64,000 bases of DNA from Pseudoalteromonas sp. T1lg75 (GCF_002964705.1 NZ_PQCD01000003.1:62001-126000), one strand, 5' to 3'. Positions 38,694 through 48,254 are shown, counted from the stretch's first letter. Made by a program: numbers and translations. The notes: a model not told the origin generated them from the letters alone.

Positions 38694-40064
38694 GTGATCA
38701 AACAAGTGCAGTGGCAAAGTAAGCTAATCAACAAATATAACGTCTCAGGGCCAAGATACACCTCTTACCCAACGGCTTTACAGCTGGAGTCCGGAGCCAA
38801 TACACAAACCCTGGTGCGGGCTATAGAGCAGTGCCCAAGCGGTGGGCTGTCCTTGTATATTCATATCCCCTTCTGCCATCAGCTGTGCTACTACTGCGGC
38901 TGTAATAAGGTGGTCACCCGCCATCAGCATAAGGCCGACCTGTATCTGGATTATCTGAGCAAGGAAATGGCCTTGCTGAGCACGCATTGTCAGCACCTGG
39001 AGGTGCAACAGTTGCATTTAGGCGGCGGTACACCCACCTTCTTAGATAAAGCACAAATGGCCCGCTTGATGGCGATGCTGGAGCAATACTTCACCTTGGC
39101 CGGGGATGGCGAGCGCAGCATAGAAGTTGACCCGAGGGATCTCGCCCTTGAGCGGATCGATGAATTACAGCAACTGGGGTTCAATCGCATTTCCTTCGGA
39201 GTTCAGGATTTCAATGATGAGGTGCAACTGGCGGTCAACCGCCCGCAATGTGCCAATGAGGTCGAAGCCCTGGTGCGCCGCGCCAAAGAGGTGGGCTTTA
39301 ATTCGGTTAATGTGGATATGATCTATGGCCTGCCGCTGCAAACTCCCGAATCTTTTGCCGTCTCCATCGAGCGCTTATTGGCTATCGGCCCGGATCGGGT
39401 GTCGGTATTTAACTATGCGCACCTGCCGAGCCGTTTTGCCGCCCAGCGTAAGATTAAAGATGCCGACTTGCCCAGTGCCGCGGCCAAGCTGACCATGTTT
39501 AAACAAACCCTGGAGCGCATGATAGCGGCAGACTACCAGTTTATCGGCATGGATCACTTCGCCAAAAAGGATGATGAACTGGCCATCGCCCAGCGCGAGG
39601 GGCATCTGCATCGTAACTTCCAGGGTTATACCCTAGGTGGCGACCTGCCCTTGCTCGGCCTTGGGGTGTCGGCCATTTCGCAATTGCACGGGCATATCAT
39701 CCAAAATCAAAAGGAGCTAAAAAGCTATTATGGGGCTTTGGAGCAAAATCAGTTGAGCGCCTGCAAGGAAATCCGCTTAACGGACGAAGACGAGTTAAGG
39801 GCGGCGGTGATCAAGCAGTTAATCTGTCACTTTGAGCTCGATATGGCGGCATTTTCACAGCGCTACAAATTCGACTTTAAACAGCACTTTGCCGCTGAGT
39901 TAGCGCAACTACAGGGCTTTATCGACGATGATATGCTAACTATCAAGGACGACATTATCAGCATTAACGCCTCCGGCGTGCTCTTTATTCGCATCATCTG
40001 CATGTGTTTTGATGCTTACCTGCAAAGCCAGCTCAATCAGCAGCGTTTCTCTCGGGTTATCTGA
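38694..40064 (+). CDS. hemN: Oxygen-independent coproporphyrinogen III dehydrogenase
   Basis: 456-residue radical-SAM enzyme. The CHQLCYYCGC cluster motif binds the 4Fe-4S centre; YTSYPTALQLE and IHIPFCHQ precede it, and LHLGGGTPTFL and VDPRDLALERIDELQQLGFNR follow. It oxidatively decarboxylates coproporphyrinogen III in anaerobic heme synthesis. The start is a GTG. Adjacent to the convergent yihI as in E. coli. No clear FNR site was seen upstream. Confidence 0.95.
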   Translation: MIKQVQWQSKLINKYNVSGPRYTSYPTALQLESGANTQTLVRAIEQCPSGGLSLYIHIPFCHQLCYYCGCNKVVTRHQHKADLYLDYLSKEMALLSTHCQHLEVQQLHLGGGTPTFLDKAQMARLMAMLEQYFTLAGDGERSIEVDPRDLALERIDELQQLGFNRISFGVQDFNDEVQLAVNRPQCANEVEALVRRAKEVGFNSVNVDMIYGLPLQTPESFAVSIERLLAIGPDRVSVFNYAHLPSRFAAQRKIKDADLPSAAAKLTMFKQTLERMIAADYQFIGMDHFAKKDDELAIAQREGHLHRNFQGYTLGGDLPLLGLGVSAISQLHGHIIQNQKELKSYYGALEQNQLSACKEIRLTDEDELRAAVIKQLICHFELDMAAFSQRYKFDFKQHFAAELAQLQGFIDDDMLTIKDDIISINASGVLFIRIICMCFDAYLQSQLNQQRFSRVI

Positions 40065-40076
40065 AAACGCTAGACA

Positions 40077-40106
40077 GCAAAAAGCCGCCAACAGGCGGCT
40101 TTTTTG
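40077..40106. terminator. Terminator after hemN
   Basis: AGCCGCC (40083-40089)/GGCGGCT (40094-40100), A and T tracts on both sides. Confidence 0.88.
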
Positions 40107-40136
40107 TGGATATACATGCCGGTTAGGCGTAAATAG

Positions 40137-40637
40137 CTACATAAATACGTGTTTGCTATTTGGGTCTGCATCAAAATGCATGACCAGCTTTTCGCTATCG
40201 GCCAGGATTTGCTCTTCAAGCTCCTGCTCTTTGCGCCAACGGGCACTGTCTTGCTTAAAGATTTCCTTTTTCGAATACTTCTTGCGTGCATCATGAGTCG
40301 GCAGGTCTTTGACCGCCTCATACATGGCAAACACACCCGGGTATTCCACTTCCAAGTTCAGCTCTTGCGCACAGCTGTGCTGGCTCATCAATACCCATAC
40401 TCGCAAACAGCCCTCGGAGTATTCGCACTGACCCTCTTTCATGGCCTTGGCGATCAGGTTAATGCTATCGCTCAGTTTGGCGTTACGGGCGGCACGTTTT
40501 TGCGCATATTCTGCCTGCTGTTTTGCCAAACGCTGGTTTTGCTCACGTACCTGCCACAATAAGCGGCCTGCATAAAATGCCAAGCCGGCAACGATCAAGG
40601 CACCAATAATTAGAGCTATGATCCACGGGCTAGTCAT
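40137..40637 (-). CDS. DUF2489 family membrane protein
   Basis: 166 residues: an N-terminal membrane helix (about 5-27), a charged helical segment, then the DUF2489 core with LSDSINLIAKAMKEGQCEYSEGCLR and RVWVLMSQ. Function is not known for the family. It overlaps yihI by four bases (ATGA), a pairing common in related genomes. Confidence 0.85.
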   Translation of the reverse strand: MTSPWIIALIIGALIVAGLAFYAGRLLWQVREQNQRLAKQQAEYAQKRAARNAKLSDSINLIAKAMKEGQCEYSEGCLRVWVLMSQHSCAQELNLEVEYPGVFAMYEAVKDLPTHDARKKYSKKEIFKQDSARWRKEQELEEQILADSEKLVMHFDADPNSKHVFM

Positions 40638-41206
40638 TTTTCATCCTCGTCATCAAGCCATTCATCGGCCAAAGAGTCATTCATATAGTCATCAAGCAGG
40701 TCTTCGTCGTCCTCGAAGTCGTCATCCAAACCGAGGATTTCACATAGCTGCTGATGGCGCTCAACCTTAGCATTAAAGTACTTGGCGTCTTTACCTTGCA
40801 AGATTTCGCCATTGTCGTGACGCTCGATTAGGGCCAATAGACGCTCATCGGACTCCAATTGCTCCAGCTCCTGCTCCGGCGTCAGCTCCGGTTCTTTATA
40901 GGTGCTCAGCACGGCTTGCGGTTTAAGGTCTTTGCGCACCTGCGGCTTTTGCGGCTGCGCCTTAACGGCCTCTGGGGTCAGGCTAACCGGCTTTTTACTG
41001 CCAACGCGATTATCTCCGCTGGCACTGCCCTTGGCTTCTGTGCTTTCCACCTTTAACAGCTGGGAGTTACGGTTACCCGCCTGGGCACCCTTGGTCTTTT
41101 TCTTGGCGCGCAGCTCTTTTAGCGCACGAAGCTCTCTCAATTTGTCTTTACTTAAGCGCGCGGTGCCATTGTTAATGACTTTGCGTGACTTTTTCTTTCT
41201 GGTCAT
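40634..41206 (-). CDS. yihI: Der GTPase-activating protein YihI
   Basis: 190 residues: a lysine/arginine-rich N-terminus (TRKKKSRKVINNG, LRALKELRAKKKTKG), a low-complexity linker, and an acidic C-terminus with LDDDFEDDEDLLDDYMNDS. YihI stimulates the GTPase Der and slows 50S subunit maturation. Located between a methyltransferase gene (9 bp upstream) and DUF2489, convergent with hemN. Confidence 0.9.
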   Translation of the reverse strand: MTRKKKSRKVINNGTARLSKDKLRELRALKELRAKKKTKGAQAGNRNSQLLKVESTEAKGSASGDNRVGSKKPVSLTPEAVKAQPQKPQVRKDLKPQAVLSTYKEPELTPEQELEQLESDERLLALIERHDNGEILQGKDAKYFNAKVERHQQLCEILGLDDDFEDDEDLLDDYMNDSLADEWLDDEDEK

Positions 41207-41215
41207 AGCGTGTCT

Positions 41216-41872
41216 CTACGTTGCGGGCTTTGTTAAAAAAATGACATCGGCCGCGATAAATTCAAGGGTTAATCCAAAACGCTCGGCAATATAGGCAAAG
41301 GTTTCTTTGCTATAAAAGGCTATGTGCGTCGGATCATTTTTGTAGTGCCAAGTGGCAAAGCGTTGTACATCGATCACCAGTTTTGTCATTAACGCTAACG
41401 TCCCACCTGGGCGTAATAATTCTAGCCACACCTGCAATTGCTGTTGCGGTTGTGCTAGGTGCTCGATCACTTCGGTACTACAAACGAAGTCATAACGAGC
41501 CTGTAATACCTGTTGTTGAGGCTGGTAATACAGATCATACAAGGCCACGGTATGCCCTTGCTCTTGTAGCATGGTTGCCAACATGGGCGCAGGGCCACAG
41601 CCGAAGTCCAAACCTGAACTGGCCATCGTCAAACGCTCATTCAAGGGCGTAAAAATCCGTGTAAGAAAGCGACGGTAACCTTCATCATTGAGGTCATTCT
41701 CGTGCTGATCATAGATGGCTTTTTCATCGGCCGCACTTAGGTGCTGATACGCGGCCACAAACACTAAGGCGCAATCGGCACATTGCCAATAGTCGCGTAC
41801 TTTATCTTGATGATAATGGCTGATTTGCGCACTGTCGCACAAGGGGCAGGAGATCGCTTTCATGGTGCGCAT
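41216..41872 (-). CDS. Class I SAM-dependent methyltransferase with N-terminal Cys motif
   Basis: About 218 residues. Two CxxC pairs at the N-terminus (ISCPLCDS and WQCADCALVF) suggest a small zinc ribbon. The SAM-binding motif is GLDFGCGPAPMLATML, followed by YDFVCSTEVIEHLAQP and LRPGGTLALMTK. The substrate is unknown. Longer in-frame starts would run through the terminator hairpin of the adjoining CsrB-like RNA, so the ATG at 41872 (or 41863) is preferred. First gene of a run with yihI and DUF2489. Confidence 0.82.
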   Translation of the reverse strand: MRTMKAISCPLCDSAQISHYHQDKVRDYWQCADCALVFVAAYQHLSAADEKAIYDQHENDLNDEGYRRFLTRIFTPLNERLTMASSGLDFGCGPAPMLATMLQEQGHTVALYDLYYQPQQQVLQARYDFVCSTEVIEHLAQPQQQLQVWLELLRPGGTLALMTKLVIDVQRFATWHYKNDPTHIAFYSKETFAYIAERFGLTLEFIAADVIFLTKPAT

Positions 41873-41883
41873 TGTAACAGGAC

Positions 41884-41918
41884 AAATAAAAAGGCGGTAG
41901 AGCAAAACTCTACCGCCG
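41884..41918 (-). terminator. CsrB-like RNA terminator
   Basis: GGCGGTAGAG and CTCTACCGCC around a five-base loop, with TTTTTATTT following on the minus strand. It ends 11 bases before the methyltransferase start. Confidence 0.9.
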
Positions 41919-42166
41919 GATAACTCGAGCGCCAACTACTATTGGACACTTCTCCCTTCGACTTTTTTATCAGTCTGTATTTATTATTTTTATTATTATT
42001 ACTTTCCGTATTGTTGTTATTTTTCTTCCGTGTGGTGCTTTATTTTTCTCGGTCTTCCTAACGCTTTCTACTTCTTCCATGTGGTGCATCTTTCGATGCT
42101 CCCCTAGCGCACTAGCTTGTCGCGCTTCCTATGCTCTGATCCCTGTTGTAATTCTTTGTTGCGACA
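41884..42166 (-). ncRNA. csrB: CsrB-family regulatory RNA that sequesters CsrA
   Basis: A non-coding interval whose minus strand carries eight GGA motifs, at 42142, 42129, 42102, 42078, 42058, 42029, 42007 and 41955 (first G of each), in contexts such as CAGGGA, TAGGAAG, GGGGAG, TGGAAG and CGGAAG, separated by A-rich spacers. It ends in a strong rho-independent terminator with a 10-bp stem (41893-41902/41908-41917) and TTTTTATTT. A -10-like TAAATT (42178-42173) and a -35-like TTGTAA (42200-42195) place the 5' end near 42166. Repeated GGA loops plus a terminator are the hallmark of CsrB/RsmZ RNAs, which titrate CsrA. About 280 nt. Confidence 0.82.
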
Positions 42167-42185
42167 GCAGATAATTTACTGACTC

Positions 42186-42209
42186 ATAAATTAGTTACAA
42201 CTAATTTAT
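42186..42209. promoter_or_regulatory. Perfect 24-bp palindrome at the CsrB-like RNA promoter
   Basis: ATAAATTAGTT and AACTAATTTAT arms (11 bp) around two central bases. It overlaps the presumed -35 element of the CsrB-like RNA. The form suggests a dimeric regulator site, but it does not match the GacA/UvrY box TGTAAG-N6-CTTACA. Confidence 0.5.
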
Positions 42210-42366
42210 AACTTTTTTATTAAAAAACACCTATTCAGTTATAGTTAACACTAGTCTTTTCATTAAGTTAGCATTAATTGACCATTTAATTTGAGCAATA
42301 ACCCACATGCAACCATGGTCAATGTCTCACAAGCAAGTAAGACATATCCCTGCGTAAAAAGACCCG

Positions 42367-42396
42367 TAAAAAAAAGCAGCTAATGCTGCTTTTTTA
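42367..42396 (-). terminator. Cytochrome c4 terminator
   Basis: AGCAGC/GCTGCT stem with a TAAT loop, flanked by A and T tracts, 52 bp past the cytochrome c4 stop. Confidence 0.85.
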
Positions 42397-42447
42397 AATA
42401 CTTAACTAAGGTGTCGCCGTTCAGACGTCCACTCTAAGCAGAAACTC

Positions 42448-43080
42448 TTAGTGCAAGCCACCTAGGTACTTAGAAAGTACTTCAATGTCTTTATCCGTTA
42501 GCTTCATCGCGATATCACGCATCATGCCGTTGTGGTCGTTTGCACGCACACCGCTGCGGAATTTCTCAAGCTGACTCTTGATGTACTCAGGATGCTGGAA
42601 AGACACCTTAGGGAAACCTGCTAGTGAGGTACCGTTACCACGAGGACCGTGACACGCTGCACAGGCTGGAATACCGCGCTCGGCATCACCGGCTTTGTAA
42701 AGCTGTTGACCAACGGCCACTACGTCTTCAGGAGTCGAGCCTTCAGACATATGTAAAGATGAGAAGTAAGCAGCCAAGTCTTTCATGTCCTGATCGCTTA
42801 GCGGCATAGCCATACCGCTCATAACAGGATCCATACGACCCTCTTTGCCCCCAGTGCTCATGCCTAGCTTGAATTCTTTCAATTGCTTGTAGATATACTC
42901 GGCATGCTGACCTGCAATCTTAGGGTACATAGTGACAGGCGCGTTACCATCTGCGCCGTGACAAGCCGCACAAGTTGCCGATTTGTCTTTACCAGCGTTA
43001 ATGTCGCCATCGAATGCTGCTGCGTTGTTTGCACTCAACACACCAACTAGCATAGTTAAAGATAGAGCTAATTTCTTCAT
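42448..43080 (-). CDS. Diheme cytochrome c4
   Basis: 210 residues with a signal peptide cleaved near NAAAFDG and two class I heme c sites, CAACHGADGN (about 37) and CAACHGPRGN (about 136), giving the two-domain c4 fold. Periplasmic electron carrier to terminal oxidases. Divergent from engB, an arrangement also seen in Pseudomonas and other gammaproteobacteria. Confidence 0.94.
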   Translation of the reverse strand: MKKLALSLTMLVGVLSANNAAAFDGDINAGKDKSATCAACHGADGNAPVTMYPKIAGQHAEYIYKQLKEFKLGMSTGGKEGRMDPVMSGMAMPLSDQDMKDLAAYFSSLHMSEGSTPEDVVAVGQQLYKAGDAERGIPACAACHGPRGNGTSLAGFPKVSFQHPEYIKSQLEKFRSGVRANDHNGMMRDIAMKLTDKDIEVLSKYLGGLH

Positions 43081-43335
43081 GGTAAATTCTCTGTTCCAGA
43101 CCCTGTATTCAAATACAATCGTTTCGATGCAATGGCACTATTCTACACGATAAAAATTTCTCTGGCACGTTTTCTACCCATATTAAACTTATAAAAAGCG
43201 GGGTTTTAAGGAAAAAAAGTGATGCAAACAGGATTTAAATCAATTTATCCTGCGCTTGGAGAGCCTTTAGGTTCAACCCAATCTGATATAAAATAGCCTT
43301 TAGATCAGTTTCGAGCCCCCACTTCAGGAGTCAAT

Positions 43336-43983
43336 GTGGCCAAATCACGTGTCAACTACACAAAAGCGGAATTCATTACCAGTGCCCCGGATATTACAAA
43401 ACTTCCGGAAGATACTGGTATCGAAATCGCGTTCGCTGGGCGCTCAAACGCCGGAAAATCAAGCTCGCTCAATACCCTCACCGAGCAAAAATTGGCGCGT
43501 ACCAGTAAAACTCCTGGCCGTACCCAATTAATTAATGCCTTTGCCCTGGGTGAAGATCAGCGCTTGATCGACCTTCCCGGCTATGGCTTCGCCAAGGTGC
43601 CACTGGAAATGAAAAAGAAGTGGCAAAAATCGTTAGGCGAGTATCTGCAAAAACGCCAAAGCCTTAAAGGTCTGGTGGTACTGATGGATATTCGCCATCC
43701 ATTAAAAGACTTGGATAGACAGCTTATCGAATGGGCCAGCGGCAGCGATATTCCGGTGTTGGCGCTACTCACCAAGGCCGATAAATTCAAACAGGGTAAG
43801 CGTAAATCCGAAGTACTTAAGGTGCGTCGAGAGCTGGCCGAAGTCTCCGAGTCTATCAAGGTACACGCCTTTTCTTCCCTCAAAGGCACCGGCTTGAACG
43901 AGCTGCAAAAACAGCTTGATGAATGGTTTTTGGGCCCGGTTCAGGTTAACCCGCCGAGCGAAAACGAAGCCGCTCCAGAGTAA
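43336..43983 (+). CDS. engB: Ribosome biogenesis GTPase EngB/YsxC
   Basis: 215 residues. G1 GRSNAGKSS, switch region [13 protein letters not shown]3 [10 protein letters not shown]4 TKAD and G5-like FSSLKG. Essential GTPase acting in 50S assembly. The start is a GTG at 43336. Its last 43 bases overlap the end of the convergent DUF1285 gene. Confidence 0.95.
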   Translation: MAKSRVNYTKAEFITSAPDITKLPEDTGIEIAFAGRSNAGKSSSLNTLTEQKLARTSKTPGRTQLINAFALGEDQRLIDLPGYGFAKVPLEMKKKWQKSLGEYLQKRQSLKGLVVLMDIRHPLKDLDRQLIEWASGSDIPVLALLTKADKFKQGKRKSEVLKVRRELAEVSESIKVHAFSSLKGTGLNELQKQLDEWFLGPVQVNPPSENEAAPE

Positions 43984-44498
43984 ATCACAAATTCCTGCTG
44001 CGTGGTCTCAACCAACTCCTGAGCCCACGCATAAAATACCGCCCGCGAAATCTTGGCCTCGACATTATGAGGCAACTGCAAATAAGGCACTTCCTGGCCT
44101 TGTGCATCTTTACGTACCAGCAAAGGGTGCGCTGCACCGACTATGAACTCACGGCCGATATTGTCACGGCAAATCACCAGCGGATGCTCGGCATCGTGCT
44201 CCGGCAACTCTTGCAGACGCCAATCTACGATCAGCAGGGGCGCATCGGCAACGCTGATGGCCATTTTTTCAACCGGTGTTTTTAAGTAATACTGACCCTG
44301 CTCGCGGCACAGCACCTTGGCAAAAAGTTGCACCAGAGGCAAACGCTTAATCGCACTGCCCTGGTGATGCCAAACACCATCGGCGCTAATATGAATGTCA
44401 ATGGCGCCGCAATCCTGCGGCTGCCACTGCTCCATCGGCGCGCTTTGCTGTTCGATCAAGCGCGACAAGGAGGCTAAAGGATCGTTATTTTGACTCAT
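43941..44498 (-). CDS. DUF1285 family protein
   Basis: 185 residues of the DUF1285 family: [42 protein letters not shown] and [10 protein letters not shown]. Two-domain beta fold known from structural genomics with unknown function. It overlaps the preceding yceI-like gene by 14 bases and the convergent engB by 43. Confidence 0.88.
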   Translation of the reverse strand: MSQNNDPLASLSRLIEQQSAPMEQWQPQDCGAIDIHISADGVWHHQGSAIKRLPLVQLFAKVLCREQGQYYLKTPVEKMAISVADAPLLIVDWRLQELPEHDAEHPLVICRDNIGREFIVGAAHPLLVRKDAQGQEVPYLQLPHNVEAKISRAVFYAWAQELVETTQQEFVIYSGAASFSLGGLT

Positions 44499-45072
44499 TC
44501 AGGGTCAGCACAAAAGAGACTGGCACGGCGCGGGTAATGGATTTCAACCCGGCCACTTTTTGCAACTCGTCAATGCCCGAGGTCAGGGCAAAATCAGCAG
44601 GCTTTACCAATACCGGGGCCATTGAGCTTACCTGGATATTATTGTTTTTATCCAGGCTGGCCAGCAGATCGATATTAACGGTTTGCGTTTTCCCATGCAG
44701 GCTGACGGTCGCGTCCAGGTTTGCTTGTGCTCGCCCTTGTTGCTTAAGCTCGGCCAAAAGCGCTTTAACGTCCGCCTGCAAAGTTAATGCAGGAAACTCT
44801 ACGGTGTTAAATAACATCTTCTGCATGCGTTCGTTACGAATAGGGATCTGCGTTTCCACGCTGGCCAGGTCTATGGTTAAATTAAACTCACCGGCGTCGC
44901 TCAACACCCCGGAAATCTGCTTAAAGTAATGATTTTCTGCTATTTGGTTATTCTTAACGGAAACAAAATTCACACGGCTTTGGTCATTGGCCACCTGCCA
45001 ATCGGCATGAGCCTGAGCACCACCGAATAGCGCGGCGGAGAGCAAAAGTGTACGAGTAATCGAATTAAACAT
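44485..45072 (-). CDS. YceI-family periplasmic lipocalin-like protein
   Basis: 195 residues. A signal peptide ends near AQAHADW, followed by the YceI beta barrel (QSRVNFVSVKNNQIAENHYF, FNLTIDLASVETQIPIRNERM, LFNTVEFPALTLQA). YceI proteins bind polyisoprenoid or other amphiphilic ligands in the periplasm. It shares a transcript with the DUF1285 gene. Confidence 0.88.
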   Translation of the reverse strand: MFNSITRTLLLSAALFGGAQAHADWQVANDQSRVNFVSVKNNQIAENHYFKQISGVLSDAGEFNLTIDLASVETQIPIRNERMQKMLFNTVEFPALTLQADVKALLAELKQQGRAQANLDATVSLHGKTQTVNIDLLASLDKNNNIQVSSMAPVLVKPADFALTSGIDELQKVAGLKSITRAVPVSFVLTLNESK

Positions 45073-45159
45073 AACGCAGTTCCTTAATTAGCGAGATTGA
45101 CCTAGGGTAAGTAGGATCCTAGAACTAGAGTGTAATTGAGATAACGGCGAAAGTTAATA

Positions 45160-45372
45160 TAGGAAGAAAAAGCCGGCTTACCAATTAGCAAGCCGGTTAT
45201 AGCAATCTGGGGAGAAGCTATCAATACGCTGTACCATCGCTAGGCGAGTGGCACATCATCAACAGGATGTCCTACAGGATGAGGACGGGCGGACTTTACC
45301 AAATCACCCCCCATAAATAAACGCCCTCGCCGCCTTTATGCGCATATTTAATTCCTTATAAACCAAAAAATA
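45160..45372 (-). ncRNA. Candidate small RNA between polA and the yceI-like gene
   Basis: On the minus strand a perfect TATAAT (45384-45379) is followed about 210 bp later by a GC-rich terminator stem (45171-45179/45190-45198) with TTTTCTT after it. Just before the terminator an ATAGC/GCTAT stem presents a loop containing TTCTCCCC, an anti-Shine-Dalgarno-like sequence typical of base-pairing sRNAs. The interval sits where Spot 42 lies in E. coli (downstream of polA), but I see no Spot 42 sequence. A 13-codon ORF with AAGGA upstream also lies inside. Confidence 0.45.
45164..45198 (-). terminator. Terminator of the candidate sRNA
   Basis: Nine-base arms (AGCCGGCTT with AAGCCGGTT, one imperfect pair) and a T-rich run on the minus strand. 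Confidence 0.7.
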
Positions 45373-45481
45373 CCAAATATTATACAATTTAACAAAAGCT
45401 TAACTATTGAACAGTTTTTGCAAAAATTTTTCGCAGGCACCCAGCCTGAATTGGCAAAGTGAGGTTAAAAGGGCAAAAAAG

Positions 45482-45512
45482 AAAGAATAAGGGGAGCCGA
45501 CGCTCCCCCCTT
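45482..45512 (-). terminator. polA terminator
   Basis: GGGGAGC (45491-45497)/GCTCCCC (45502-45508) with a four-base loop, followed on the minus strand by TTATTCTTT. Confidence 0.8.
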
Positions 45513-45521
45513 TATTTTGAC

Positions 45522-48254
45522 TTAATGTGCTTGTTGCCAGTTGTCGCCACTGTCGGCTTCGGCGATCAAGGGCACATCCAGCTCGGCGGCTGCGGCCATC
45601 AGCGCACAAATTTGCTCTGTGTAGGCTGCAACATTCTGCTCCTCGATTTCAAACACCAATTCATCGTGCACCTGCATCAGGATCTTCACGCTGTCCTTGG
45701 GCTGTTCTTTTACCCACTGATGTACAGCGATCATGGCTTTTTTGATGATATCTGCGGCCGTACCCTGCATCGGCGCGTTGATCGCTGCACGCTCGGCGGC
45801 CTTACGGCGAGCACCGTTGCGGGCGTTGATCTCGGGCAAATGCAAACGACGACCAAAGAGGGTTTCCACATAGCCCTTATCGGCGGCACTTTCACGAGTA
45901 CGCTCCATATACTCTAAAACACCTGGGAAGCGCTCAAAGTACTTATCCATATAGTGCTGGGCTTCGTGGCGCGGAATATCTAACTGACGAGCCAAACCAA
46001 ATGCCGACATGCCATAAATCAAACCGAAGTTAACGGCCTTGGCCTTACGACGCATATCGCTGGTTACCTCATCGAGTGGCACCGAGAAAACTTCACTGGC
46101 GGTGGCGCTGTGCACATCCAGTCCCTCAGCAAAGGCATTAAGCAAACCCTTATCCTGAGATAGGTGCGCCATAATACGTAACTCGATTTGCGAGTAGTCG
46201 GCGGCGACGATTTTATAGCCGGGACTGGCGACAAAGGCTTCGCGAATACGACGGCCCTCTTCCGAACGAATCGGAATATTCTGTAAGTTCGGATCCGTCG
46301 AGCTTAAACGCCCGGTGGCCGTTACCGCCTGATGATAGGAGGTATGCACCCGCTTGGTTTTCTCATTGACCATCAACGGCAGCTTATCCGTGTAGGTGGA
46401 CTTAAGCTTAGATAAACCGCGGTGCTCGATGATCAATTTAGGCAATGGATAATCGTGGGCCAGCTCCTGCAATACCTCTTCGGCCGTAGAAGGTGCCCCC
46501 TTCGGGGTTTTCTTAATCACCGGCAGTTCAAGCTTCTCAAATAAGATGGCTTGCAATTGTTTCGGGGAGCCGAGGTTAAACTCCTCACCGGCCATCTCAT
46601 AGGCTTCTTTTTCCAGCTCCTGTAGACGCTCACCCAGACGTTGCGAGTGCTGCGCCAGCATCTGCGAGTCAATCACCACACCGGTACGCTCGATATCGGA
46701 AAGCACCTCGACCAAGGGTAATTCAATATCGCAAAACACCGACTTCAGCTTGTCATCGGCTGCGACCTTAGGCCATAAATGCTGATGCAAACGCAGGGTA
46801 ATATCGGCGTCTTCGGCGGCGTAAGGAGCGGCTTTTTCTAGCTCGATTTGGTTAAAGGTCAGCTGCTTTTTACCCTTGCCAGCAATGTCCTCAAAACTGA
46901 TATTTTTGTGGCCCAGGTATTTTAACGCCAGCGAGTCCATATCATGGCGGGTGCCGACGCTGTTAAATACGTAGGACTCCAGCATGGTGTCGAAGGCAAT
47001 GCCGTTAAATTCGATGCCAGCATTGGCGAGAATACTCTTATCGTATTTAAGGTTTTGTCCGACCTTGGCTTTATTTTTATCGCTTAAGATAGGCCCTAGC
47101 TTGGCCAGAATCAACTCCAACGGCAGCTGCTCGGGAGCCCCTGGATAGTCATGGGTAATGGGTAAATAAGCGGCTTCGCCTACTTCCACGGCAAAGCTCA
47201 TGCCCACAAGCTGCGCCTGCATATAGTCCACACTGGTGGTTTCGGTATCAAAGGCAATCAGCTCGGCATCCTGTAACTTCTTAACCCAGGTATCTAGCTG
47301 CTCTTCGGTTAAGATGGTTTCATAATGGGCGTCCGCTTTCGGTACTTCCTGTGCATCAGTAGGCGTGTCTAAATGGGTGTCGGTATCCGTGCCCTTATCC
47401 AGCAGCTCGGCGAGCCAGCGGCGGAATTCACATTCACCGTATAGTTTAATTAATGCATCGGTATCCGGCTCAAGTAATTTCAGCGTCTCAAGATCGGATT
47501 CAAGCTCGACATCAAGCTTAATGGTTGCCAGCTCATAGCTCAGTGGCAATTGACCAACCGCATTACGCAGCTTTTCACCAATTTTGCCTTTGATCTCATC
47601 GGCATGATCAATAACCCCTTGTAAGGAATCATATTTGTCCAGCCACTTCACCGCGGTTTTCGGGCCACAACCCTCAACACCTGGGATATTATCAACCTTA
47701 TCACCCATGAGAGCGAGGTAATCGATAATACGCTCCGGGCCCACACCAAACTTTTCTTTTACCGAGTCGGGATCGGAAATACTGTTGGTCATGGTGTTGA
47801 TCAGGGTGACATGCTCGTTCACCAGCTGCGCCATGTCTTTATCGCCGGTCGAGATCAACACGTGGCGTTTTTGCTCGCTGGCGATACGGGCATAGGTGCC
47901 AATCACATCATCCGCTTCCACACCTTCAATGCTGATCAGCGGAAAACCCATGGCCCGAATGATCTCGTGCAAGGGGGCAATCTGGCTGCGCAGGTCATCC
48001 GGCATAGGCGGGCGATGCGCCTTATATTCGCTGTACATATCGTTGCGGAAGGTTTTGCCCTTGGCATCAAAGACCACCACCATATGGGTTGGGTCATATT
48101 GCTTTACCAGGCTTTTAAGCATATTCACCACACCATAGATGGCGCCGGTGGCCTCCCCTTTGGAGTTAGTCAAATGCGGTGGCGCATGATAGGCGCGAAA
48201 CAAATAGGAGGAGCCGTCGACTAAGATAAGCGGATTTTCAGGGATTTGCGCCAT
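45522..48254 (-). CDS. polA: DNA polymerase I
   Basis: 910 residues with three domains: 5'-3' exonuclease (1 to about 290; [23 protein letters not shown]), 3'-5' proofreading exonuclease (about 310-500; [14 protein letters not shown] with the Asp/Glu pair kept), and the family A polymerase ([43 protein letters not shown]). Okazaki fragment processing and repair synthesis. A perfect DnaA box lies about 225 bp upstream. Confidence 0.96.
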   Translation of the reverse strand: MAQIPENPLILVDGSSYLFRAYHAPPHLTNSKGEATGAIYGVVNMLKSLVKQYDPTHMVVVFDAKGKTFRNDMYSEYKAHRPPMPDDLRSQIAPLHEIIRAMGFPLISIEGVEADDVIGTYARIASEQKRHVLISTGDKDMAQLVNEHVTLINTMTNSISDPDSVKEKFGVGPERIIDYLALMGDKVDNIPGVEGCGPKTAVKWLDKYDSLQGVIDHADEIKGKIGEKLRNAVGQLPLSYELATIKLDVELESDLETLKLLEPDTDALIKLYGECEFRRWLAELLDKGTDTDTHLDTPTDAQEVPKADAHYETILTEEQLDTWVKKLQDAELIAFDTETTSVDYMQAQLVGMSFAVEVGEAAYLPITHDYPGAPEQLPLELILAKLGPILSDKNKAKVGQNLKYDKSILANAGIEFNGIAFDTMLESYVFNSVGTRHDMDSLALKYLGHKNISFEDIAGKGKKQLTFNQIELEKAAPYAAEDADITLRLHQHLWPKVAADDKLKSVFCDIELPLVEVLSDIERTGVVIDSQMLAQHSQRLGERLQELEKEAYEMAGEEFNLGSPKQLQAILFEKLELPVIKKTPKGAPSTAEEVLQELAHDYPLPKLIIEHRGLSKLKSTYTDKLPLMVNEKTKRVHTSYHQAVTATGRLSSTDPNLQNIPIRSEEGRRIREAFVASPGYKIVAADYSQIELRIMAHLSQDKGLLNAFAEGLDVHSATASEVFSVPLDEVTSDMRRKAKAVNFGLIYGMSAFGLARQLDIPRHEAQHYMDKYFERFPGVLEYMERTRESAADKGYVETLFGRRLHLPEINARNGARRKAAERAAINAPMQGTAADIIKKAMIAVHQWVKEQPKDSVKILMQVHDELVFEIEEQNVAAYTEQICALMAAAAELDVPLIAEADSGDNWQQAH

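Noticed and set aside
41216..41935. Longer N-terminus for the methyltransferase (start at 41935)
   Set aside because: The extra 21 codons lie across the terminator hairpin of the CsrB-like RNA and have no family match.
42186..42209. GacA/UvrY binding site
   Set aside because: The palindrome does not contain TGTAAG or CTTACA half-sites.
43941..43983. Overlap of engB and DUF1285 as a frameshift artefact
   Set aside because: Both proteins end at normal family lengths; convergent 3' overlaps of this size are tolerated.
45297..45350. 13-codon ORF with AAGGA upstream inside the candidate sRNA
   Set aside because: Too short to support as a gene by reading; mentioned only as part of the RNA.
45160..45372. 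Spot 42 (spf) RNA
   Set aside because: The locus fits, but no Spot 42 sequence features could be recognised; kept only as an unnamed candidate.
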